A stretch of 6,134 nucleotides of DNA from an uncultured Pyrinomonas sp. (GTDB lineage Bacteria; Acidobacteriota; Blastocatellia; Pyrinomonadales; Pyrinomonadaceae): positions 1 to 6,134 of the forward strand of contig CAKZOF010000803.1 in assembly GCA_937135995.1 (NCBI GenBank). Direction: 5' to 3'. Made by a program: the position numbers and the translations under genes. Positions within the stretch are counted from its first letter, which is position 1. Each line of letters starts with the position of its first letter. A model generated the notes under the pieces. It made no database searches. It saw nothing but the letters and a program-made list of their open reading frames with translations, and was not told the origin of the DNA. This document shows positions 1 to 5,083 of this stretch, piece after piece.

Positions 1-2282
1 AACCCCGGATTGGCGATGAAGTAGAGTTCGTTGCCCACAGCATCGAAGATGCCGACATCTTCGATTGCGCGGTCGATCTGCTTGTGCGTATAGCGCGCGC
101 CGAACACCAGATCGCGGCCGATGGCACGTTCCGTGCCGACAGTGAATTCACTCTGCCGCGCCGCCTTCAGATCCGGGTCGATCCGATTATCATCGCGGCT
201 GTTCGACGGCACACGGAAATCAAGCTGCAATTGGCTGTTGCGAAGCGCATAGTCGCGCGTGTAGGTCGCGAAGTTTGGACTGCTCGCCAAAATCGGGAAA
301 TAGTCGCGCAGGAACTTATCGCCACCAAAGGAACCACGCGGCAACTCGTATTTGAAGCGATCGTAGAACCAACCGTAGCTAGCGAAAACCTTCCACCGAC
401 CATCACCCAGCACATCATAAGCGAAGCCGAGTCGCGGTGCCGGTTTGTCGAGCCAATCGAAGATGATCGGCACGCCGTTGGGCGAGAAGGACGGAACATC
501 TTCCCGCTCAATGCGGAAGCCGAGGTTAAGCGTCAGTCGGCGGAACGGCTGCCAGCTGTCCTGTGCAAACAAAGACTGGTTCTTGCTTCCAGCTTTGCCG
601 AGGGTGCCGAAACGCTGCAAGTAGCCATAACCGATCTCCCCCGGGCGGCTGCCGATGCCGGAGAAGCTTCGACCATAGAAGAGGCGAACCTCGCCAAGAT
701 CGAAATACCCCTCATCCACATCGTTGGTGATCTTGTTGAGCTGATAGCCGAACTTGAACTGATGGCGGCCACCAAAGCTGCTGACCAGATAGCTGGCATC
801 GGCATCCAGCGTGTTGCGAATGGAGATATCTTTGTTCGTCTGGAAGTTAGTCGGAATGGAGGAGAAACCACTCGCGCATCCACCCGCCGGGCTTCCCGTG
901 ATGCAGCGCACCCGCGTTAGCCGTGGAATGCCGTAAGAACTTCCCTTCTCGTTGAGGTAGCCGCGTCCAGCTCGAACGTTGATGACCAGCCGGGGTGTCG
1001 GCGTCCACACAGCGTTGCCGTTGACGTTGGAAGCGGGAACGCGCCCGCCGAGGTTGGCATAAGAGAAAGTCCCACCAGTTGGCAGAGCGAACCCCTCGCC
1101 GATTGCCAGCGGACTGGGCGCGGCGACAAGAGTCGTGAAGTCTGGCACGTTGCCATGAATTCGACGCGGGTTATAGGTGTAGCTACCGCTTAAACGAAGC
1201 GTGTCGCTGACTTGGCCGTCAAGCTTGGCAAAGCCATAGTCCCATCGCTCGTTTTGACGGAAGGTGACGGTCTCCCCATTCTGGAAGGTGAAAGTCCTCT
1301 TTGTGCTGTAGAACAGTGGGGAGAAGCTGGTGTAGAACCAGATCCTGTTTTTGACTATCGGACCGCCAAGACTGAAGCTCGGGAAAGTATTGAGCCAAGA
1401 GGTCTTCCCTCGGGGATCGAAATAGGTGAGTTTGTTCGGATCAGCGATCAGAATGGGGCGGGTATCCTGCAATCCGGTCAACGTCCCGCTTCCAAAATCC
1501 GTGTAAGTACCACTGACGGAAAGATTGCTAGTATCGAATTGCAGGCCGAATTGACCATGGAGATCATTGCCGCCGCTTGGCGTTACGACGTTGATCACGC
1601 CACCCGTGGCGCCGCCAAACTCGGCTTCGAAACCATTGCTTTTCACTTGAATCTCTTGGATCAGCTGGAACGGCAAATTATTGTTGACGTTCAACTGACC
1701 CGTACGGAAATTGGTCACCTCTTGACCATCAATGATGAAAGTGTTCTCTGCCCCACTTGCCCCGTCGATTTGCAAACCGGAAGCAAGAGGCTCGCGCCGA
1801 ACGGCCGGCGCAACCTTCAAAATGGTCGTAAAATTGACTCCCTTGGGGAGCAGTTCCGCATCTCGCGCCGTGATGTTGGTTTGAATCTTGCTTCCTGTCG
1901 GGTCGATTGGCAGCACTTCAGTCGCTTGGACGACCACTTGCGCCTGAACGCCGCCCGCCTCGAGCTTGAATTCCACTGGAGTAACTTTGCCCAGCACGAC
2001 TTGAACGTTGCCCTGTTCCGCCGAGCGGAAGTTGGTTGCCGATGCCGTGACAGTGTAGACTCCAGGTGGAACCTGCAGAATACGCGCAAATCCCTGATCA
2101 TCGGTCGTCACCGTACGGTCGAAACCCGGACCGGTGATGCGGACGGTGGCCCCAGCGACACGACCGCCCGTCACATCAGCCACAGTGACCTCGATGCTCC
2201 CCGTTGTCTCTTGACCGAAGACGACCCCAGTCAAGCATAACAACAGCGTCAATACCGAGGATAGAACCGGAAACCTTCTCAT
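1..2282 (-). CDS. TonB-dependent receptor, Oar-like, with N-terminal carboxypeptidase-regulatory-like domain (3' end beyond window)
   Basis: Outer-membrane beta-barrel receptor of the Oar/CarboxypepD_reg type, presumed to import a large ligand using TonB energy; the ligand is unknown. One frame stays open for 760 codons from ATG 2282 to the window edge. Residues 1-24 form a Sec signal peptide (MRRFPVLSSVLTLLLCLTG, then VVFGQ). Residues about 25-110 read as a carboxypeptidase-regulatory-like beta-sandwich (GSIEVTVADVTGG, GFARILQVPPGVYTVTA). A plug domain follows to about residue 245, with ENTFIIDGQEVTN, QEIQVKSNGFEAEFGG and TGGVINVVTPSGGNDLHG. The rest is aromatic-rich barrel sequence with alternating strands such as RIWFYTSFSPLFY and KVFASYGWFYDRF. 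Family members usually run to about 1000 residues or more, so the barrel's C-terminal part is probably what is missing. No TonB box was identified. An AAGGAG site supports the start. Third codon positions look less GC-rich near the 5' end than in the neighbouring genes. Confidence 0.93.
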   Translation of the reverse strand, partial: MRRFPVLSSVLTLLLCLTGVVFGQETTGSIEVTVADVTGGRVAGATVRITGPGFDRTVTTDDQGFARILQVPPGVYTVTASATNFRSAEQGNVQVVLGKVTPVEFKLEAGGVQAQVVVQATEVLPIDPTGSKIQTNITARDAELLPKGVNFTTILKVAPAVRREPLASGLQIDGASGAENTFIIDGQEVTNFRTGQLNVNNNLPFQLIQEIQVKSNGFEAEFGGATGGVINVVTPSGGNDLHGQFGLQFDTSNLSVSGTYTDFGSGTLTGLQDTRPILIADPNKLTYFDPRGKTSWLNTFPSFSLGGPIVKNRIWFYTSFSPLFYSTKRTFTFQNGETVTFRQNERWDYGFAKLDGQVSDTLRLSGSYTYNPRRIHGNVPDFTTLVAAPSPLAIGEGFALPTGGTFSYANLGGRVPASNVNGNAVWTPTPRLVINVRAGRGYLNEKGSSYGIPRLTRVRCITGSPAGGCASGFSSIPTNFQTNKDISIRNTLDADASYLVSSFGGRHQFKFGYQLNKITNDVDEGYFDLGEVRLFYGRSFSGIGSRPGEIGYGYLQRFGTLGKAGSKNQSLFAQDSWQPFRRLTLNLGFRIEREDVPSFSPNGVPIIFDWLDKPAPRLGFAYDVLGDGRWKVFASYGWFYDRFKYELPRGSFGGDKFLRDYFPILASSPNFATYTRDYALRNSQLQLDFRVPSNSRDDNRIDPDLKAARQSEFTVGTERAIGRDLVFGARYTHKQIDRAIEDVGIFDAVGNELYFIANPG

Positions 2283-2290
2283 CGGATCTA

Positions 2291-2296
2291 CTCCTT
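2291..2296 (-). promoter_or_regulatory. Ribosome binding site of the TonB-dependent receptor
   Basis: On the minus strand the sequence reads AAGGAG, then eight bases, then ATG at 2282. This is a canonical Shine-Dalgarno match at good spacing and fixes the receptor start directly ahead of its signal peptide. Confidence 0.8.
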
Positions 2297-2316
2297 GTCT
2301 GCGAAAATTAAGACCA

Positions 2317-2339
2317 TTACGGCATTAGAATCACCGTAA
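2317..2339. promoter_or_regulatory. TTACGG/CCGTAA inverted repeat in the receptor leader (possible operator or leader hairpin)
   Basis: TTACGG (2317-2322) and CCGTAA (2334-2339) are perfect 6-bp arms separated by 11 bp, about 35-57 bp upstream of the receptor ATG. Centre-to-centre arm spacing of 17 bp is compatible with a dimeric regulator, and a weak RNA hairpin is also possible. The spacer and flanks are AT-rich. No clear -35/-10 pair could be assigned to either strand here. Short arms like these can occur by chance, so the functional reading is only a suggestion. Confidence 0.3.
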
Positions 2340-2453
2340 CATGTCTTTTGAAGCAAAAATCAGGCCAGAAAAGTGGTGGTCTCTGCCGAAGGACCAAACC
2401 TTTGATATGCAAGGACTTGTATCGTTGCGCTGGAGACCTCGAGGCGAGTCAAC

Positions 2454-2502
2454 ATGAAGAAATCCAAAAATTTGGATTTCTTCATCCAGATTTTTGGATT
2501 TC
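2454..2502. repeat. Perfect 32-bp palindrome plus a third copy of its core decamer
   Basis: Arms ATGAAGAAATCCAAA (2454-2468) and its exact reverse complement (2471-2485) flank a 2-bp AA centre. The decamer GAAATCCAAA occurs three times: plus strand at 2459-2468, minus strand at 2471-2480 and 2493-2502, the last two exactly 22 bp apart. The left arm (2459-2471) can also pair over 13 bp with 2490-2502, so two mutually exclusive stem-loops are possible in RNA. Neither stem is GC-rich or followed by a T-run, so it is not a normal terminator. Candidate roles are a multi-site operator for a dimeric regulator (two helical turns between direct copies), a dispersed palindromic repeat, or a leader switch. 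The structure is seen directly; the role is not known. Confidence 0.75.
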
Positions 2503-2561
2503 AGGTCCCTCAAACTCAACTCTGGTCAAAGCTTTCGCTCTATGTTAAAAGTTTAAACAGC

Positions 2562-3761
2562 ATGCACGAAGGTTCGCCCAACCCATTAGTTCAAGCGATA
2601 CTCTCCGGCACAGCCCCACGGCAGGCGCGCCTGGCGGCGGCGCGCGGCCTGCTGCCGCTGCCGCAAGCCGACCTGATCGAAATACTGATTGGATTACGCG
2701 CGGCGGACGACGAGGAGATCGCTCACGCGGCTGAAGAATCGCTTCTCGCCCAAAAAGAGGAAGACGTTCTCGCCCCGCTCAGGGCTGGCGAACTCTCACC
2801 GTGCGCCTTGGCCTATTTCGCTTCGCGGCGCGACCTTGGTCGCCGCGTACACGAAGTGCTTGTGCTCGACGAGCGCACGCCGGATGAGGCCGTGTTGGAG
2901 ATCGCGCGCGCAACCGACGACGGCGTGTTGCTCGAAACGATCGCGATCAATCAGCAGCGTCTGATCCGCACGCCCGAGATCATCGAAGCCATTTTGCAGA
3001 ACCCGGCGCGCACCCCCGAAGCCGAACGCCGCGCCACTGAAACGCGCCGCGAGTTCTTCGAAAAGGAACGGGGCGCGCGCCAGATCGCCGAAGAGATGCG
3101 CGCGCGTGGGTTCGTCGCCGCTGCCGAGTTTGTCGAGGCGGCGGAATCGATCGGCACGCACCAGATCGCCGAACAAGATCTGTGGTTGCTGGCGGCGCAC
3201 ATCGAGGTTTCCGACGTCGATCTCGACGATTCGTGGCTGCCGCTCGAGAAGATCGAAGAGCTGGTCGAAGAGACCGAGGCGCAACGCGCGAGCAATGTCG
3301 AGCGCATCATCGCTGAGATGCAAGGCGACGACGCGGTCGCGCCGGAACGCATCTCGCTCATCCGTCGCATCATGCTGATGAGCGTCAAGGATCGGGTCAA
3401 ACTGGCGCTCAAAGGCGACCGCGAAGTCCGCAACATCTTGATCCGCGATGCGAACAAGATCGTCGCCACCGCGGTTATCAAGAATCCGCGCCTGACGGAT
3501 CAAGAGGTCGAAACCATCGCCGCCATGCGTACCGTGCCCGAAGAGGTCTTGCGTTTGATCGCGCTCAACCGAGCATGGGCGCGTTCCTACCCGATCATTC
3601 ACAACCTAGCGCGCAACCCGCGCACGCCCATTCCGACCGCCATGAACATCCTGCCGCGCCTCTACGCCAAAGATCTTCGGGCGCTGGCGCAGAACAGAAA
3701 CGTTTCGGAAGCCGTTCGCCGTCAAGCGCTCAGGCTCGCGCAAACTCGTCTCGGCGAATAG
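2562..3761 (+). CDS. HEAT-like / leucine-rich-repeat-variant-like alpha-helical protein of unknown function
   Basis: A 399-residue protein, probably cytoplasmic: no signal peptide or membrane segment is seen. It is almost wholly helical. Residues 1-75 (NPLVQAILSGTAPRQARLAA onward) resemble a helical-repeat cap. Residues 80-150 carry further helix pairs. Residues 152-200 are highly charged and may form a coiled coil. Residues 215-262 are acidic. The C-terminal part, about 275-395, is the clearest: short repeats with ILIRDANKIVATAVIKNP, LARNPRTPIPTAMNILPRL and LRALAQNRNVSEAVRRQAL, each with an N-P/R-N turn between helices, as in HEAT or LRV solenoids. I recall similar uncharacterised proteins from Acidobacteriota and myxobacteria, but this is memory only. 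A protein-binding scaffold is the likeliest general role. Start choice: an in-frame ATG at 2454 would add 36 residues encoded by the AT-rich palindrome; the 2562 start is preferred although it has no obvious Shine-Dalgarno. Confidence 0.8.
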   Translation: MHEGSPNPLVQAILSGTAPRQARLAAARGLLPLPQADLIEILIGLRAADDEEIAHAAEESLLAQKEEDVLAPLRAGELSPCALAYFASRRDLGRRVHEVLVLDERTPDEAVLEIARATDDGVLLETIAINQQRLIRTPEIIEAILQNPARTPEAERRATETRREFFEKERGARQIAEEMRARGFVAAAEFVEAAESIGTHQIAEQDLWLLAAHIEVSDVDLDDSWLPLEKIEELVEETEAQRASNVERIIAEMQGDDAVAPERISLIRRIMLMSVKDRVKLALKGDREVRNILIRDANKIVATAVIKNPRLTDQEVETIAAMRTVPEEVLRLIALNRAWARSYPIIHNLARNPRTPIPTAMNILPRLYAKDLRALAQNRNVSEAVRRQALRLAQTRLGE

Positions 3762-3796
3762 CCGACGCGCCTTGCAAAAAGACTGGCACCGCCCGC

Positions 3797-3810
3797 GACC
3801 GAAAGCGGTC
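3797..3810. terminator. Small GACCG/CGGTC hairpin (weak terminator candidate)
   Basis: GACCG-AAAG-CGGTC forms a 5-bp stem with a tetraloop 36 bp after the HEAT-like stop. Only TCTT follows it on the plus strand. On the minus strand a TCTTTTT run appears about 15 bases later. It lacks the tight U-tract of a standard intrinsic terminator, so the call is weak. Confidence 0.25.
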
Positions 3811-3841
3811 TCTTCGGATGGCGGCCGTGCCGATCCTTTCG

Positions 3842-3877
3842 CGCACGCATGGCGTGCGATCGAGCGTTTTTCAACGC
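3842..3877. terminator. Tandem hairpins with T-run (possible bidirectional terminator)
   Basis: CGCACGC (3842-3848) and GCGTGCG (3852-3858) form a 7-bp GC-rich stem with a 3-base loop. TTTTT at 3867-3871 follows on the plus strand after an 8-base gap. Overlapping the T-run, GCGTT (3864-3868) and AACGC (3873-3877) form a second stem whose minus-strand loop is GAAA. Placement between convergent genes fits transcript-end structures, but the T-run is too far from the first stem for a textbook terminator. Confidence 0.35.
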
Positions 3878-4003
3878 CATTCCCGCTTCTCAGCGACAAA
3901 CGTGGGAGATCGGCGGAAGACGCCAGGCCGATTTTGCGCCGCACACCACGGGGACGCTCACTGCTTGAATCGCCGCGGTCGCGAGAGATCAGCAGTCGAG
4001 GGA

Positions 4004-4531
4004 TCAGAAGATGTCGAGCAGCTTTCGCGCGATGGACGCGAGCACATCGAGGAGCGTGTGGATCGCAGCGCCCCACCACAGCCCAGCGACCACTGCCAAC
4101 ATTGCCCGCCGGCCGACCGCGCTTTCGATCTCGCGTTGAATCGCGCTCCAAGCTTCGAGCATTTCGGTCATGCCCGGGGCGGCGCCGTGGACGAAAAGCG
4201 CGCGCAGGTAAACGCCCGCAATCAGCAGAAGCGCGACGATGCCCGTGAAGTAGAAGACGCGCACGAGCGTTCCAAAAAGCAGCCCGTGCGACCACCGCGA
4301 TCGGTGCGCGAAGAAGACGCGATATGGCCACCAGATGAAACGAAGCGGTCCCCAGCGGCTGTACTGGCGCGAGGCCGTATCGAGATCGGGACCGAACATC
4401 AACCCGCCGAAGAGCGTGGCCGCGACGACGAGTGCGCTTGTCGCCGGATCGCGCGTCAAAGTCCACGCCAAAACGGCCGTCGGCGCGAGCGAAAGCAACG
4501 TCACGAGGTCATGCGTTCGACCCGATGGCAT
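4004..4531 (-). CDS. DUF2227-like multi-pass membrane protein, putative metal-binding
   Basis: A 175-residue inner-membrane protein resembling the DUF2227 'putative metal-binding' family, known mainly from cyanobacteria and other bacteria and archaea. Its activity is not established; it recalls YdjM-type membrane metal-dependent hydrolases, which is inference. The start MPSGRTHD is a family signature. Candidate metal ligands are H7, D8, D49 and D51 (FGPDLD), H76 and H82 (AHRSRWSHG), H158 and D162 (WGAAIHTLLD). About four hydrophobic segments are visible: residues 9-25, 31-47, 91-113 and 143-165. The ATG at 4531 is chosen for the conserved MPSGRTHD. A TTG at 4570 would add 13 residues without recognisable conservation, and neither start has a clear Shine-Dalgarno. 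It lies 99 bp downstream of the DUF4845-like gene on the same strand and may share its transcript. A weak or absent ribosome site suggests modest or coupled expression. Confidence 0.82.
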   Translation of the reverse strand: MPSGRTHDLVTLLSLAPTAVLAWTLTRDPATSALVVAATLFGGLMFGPDLDTASRQYSRWGPLRFIWWPYRVFFAHRSRWSHGLLFGTLVRVFYFTGIVALLLIAGVYLRALFVHGAAPGMTEMLEAWSAIQREIESAVGRRAMLAVVAGLWWGAAIHTLLDVLASIARKLLDIF

Positions 4532-4630
4532 GCACGCCGACGTTATAGCACGCGCTGGCGAGCGCACCAAGCTGAAGCGCGCCTATCGGCGCCCAAACGA
4601 CCGTTGCCTTTCGCGTCGCGCCGCTGCGGA

Positions 4631-5050
4631 CTATTCCGAAGAGAGGAAGCTGTTGCTTCGCGCCGTGTAGTCGAACGAATACTGGTAGGTGAAGCCGGGA
4701 AATTGAATGGGACGCGTGAACTGCACGTGCGCTTCCATTCGACCGCTGTTCTGCCGCGCCTGCACCACCGCATCGGGCGGCATGCCGTACTGCTCGCTGC
4801 CAGCTTTGATCTCTTTGACGACCCACTCGGCGGATTTACCCGTCGCCGCCGCGATGTTGACCTTTTCCTGCATGAAGTCCTTCAAGCCGTACGCTTGAAT
4901 GGCGACGGGCACGTACTGCAGCAGCGAGTAGGCGGCGAGCGCAACAACGGCGACGACGAGAACAAACTTCAAGCTCGCCCCGCCTCGCTCGTTCGCGTGT
5001 CGAGCGGCAAGCTGTCCATGGTCCTTTTCAACGCGCATTCTTCTGCACAT
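4631..5050 (-). CDS. Small single-pass membrane protein, DUF4845-like
   Basis: A 139-residue protein with a basic N-terminus (MCRRMRVEKDHGQLAARHA), then ERGGASLKF and one hydrophobic span at about residues 27-49 (FVLVVAVVALAAYSLLQYVPV). The remaining ~90 residues lie on one side of the membrane, probably outside the cytoplasm. The order of a pilin-like 'RG' N-terminus, membrane helix, VPV, short helix (LKDFMQEKV) and small alpha/beta tail resembles DUF4845; I recognise the layout rather than a diagnostic motif. The function is unknown. It is not a classical type IV pilin: the residue four to five after the glycine pair is K/F, where a pilin has Glu. A GAGGAGGTG Shine-Dalgarno eight bases before ATG 5050 fixes the start, so the internal Met5 is unlikely. 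It begins 33 bp after the aroB stop, indicating an operon. Confidence 0.75.
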   Translation of the reverse strand: MCRRMRVEKDHGQLAARHANERGGASLKFVLVVAVVALAAYSLLQYVPVAIQAYGLKDFMQEKVNIAAATGKSAEWVVKEIKAGSEQYGMPPDAVVQARQNSGRMEAHVQFTRPIQFPGFTYQYSFDYTARSNSFLSSE

Positions 5051-5058
5051 CGTGGGAA

Positions 5059-5067
5059 CACCTCCTC
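5059..5067 (-). promoter_or_regulatory. Strong ribosome binding site of the DUF4845-like gene
   Basis: The minus strand reads GAGGAGGTG, eight bases before ATG 5050. It is the longest anti-Shine-Dalgarno match noticed in the window. It sits inside the 33-bp gap after aroB, so the downstream membrane protein could be translated efficiently from an aroB transcript. Confidence 0.85.
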
Positions 5068-5083
5068 AACCGGGTCAGACCAT

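Larger units (their letters stand above)
2283..2561. other. Divergent intergenic region between the receptor and the HEAT-like gene
   Basis: This 279-bp stretch separates two genes transcribed outward and must hold the receptor promoter and probably that of the HEAT-like gene. It is visibly more AT-rich than the coding DNA to its right. It holds the receptor Shine-Dalgarno, the TTACGG inverted repeat, a near-palindrome ATGCAAGGACTTGTAT (2407-2422, one imperfect pair), the palindrome cluster at 2454-2502, and a GTTTAAAC palindrome (2551-2558) just before the HEAT-like start. I could not assign sigma-70 boxes with confidence. TATGTT at 2541-2546 is a possible -10 for the plus-strand gene but has no good -35. 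Short open frames on both strands here (for example minus 2485-2360, 41 residues) show no recognisable protein features. Confidence 0.6.
3762..4003. other. Convergent intergenic gap
   Basis: This 242-bp stretch lies between the stop of the plus-strand HEAT-like gene and the stop of the minus-strand DUF2227-like gene. Frames on both strands run through it, but they are arginine/proline-rich read-throughs typical of GC-rich DNA, without start signals or recognisable motifs. Beyond small hairpins that may end transcription from either side, I see nothing in it. Confidence 0.6.

Noticed and set aside
84..920. Plus-strand open frame of 278 codons
   Set aside because: It lies wholly antisense to the receptor gene, whose signal peptide, regulatory-like domain, plug and barrel motifs are clear in the minus-strand frame. 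The plus-strand translation has no recognisable domain or ribosome site.
1212..2240. Plus-strand open frame of 342 codons
   Set aside because: It is antisense to the plug and regulatory-like domains of the receptor. Its length follows from the codon bias of the opposite strand, and its translation shows no family motif.
2360..2485. Minus-strand 41-codon frame starting in the palindrome (MKKSKFLDFF...)
   Set aside because: It mirrors the plus-strand ATG because the palindrome is symmetric. It has no Shine-Dalgarno and the rest shows no protein-like features.
2454..2485. Rho-independent terminator
   Set aside because: The stem is AT-rich, has only a 2-base loop, and no U-tract follows on either strand; it also lies upstream of both divergent genes rather than downstream.
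2796..3602. Minus-strand open frame of 268 codons
   Set aside because: It is antisense to the HEAT-like gene. The product is rich in Asp/Arg runs typical of the reverse complement of Glu/Arg/Ala helical coding sequence.
3606..4466. Minus-strand open frame of 286 codons
   Set aside because: It runs through the end of the HEAT-like gene, the convergent gap and most of the DUF2227-like gene in another frame. The arginine-rich translation lacks motifs, and the DUF2227 signature in the overlapping frame is decisive.
4631..5050. Type IV pilin or TadE-like pseudopilin
   Set aside because: The ERGG before a hydrophobic helix recalls a prepilin site, but the required Glu at the fifth position of the mature sequence is absent, and the basic leader and tail fit a DUF4845-like layout better.
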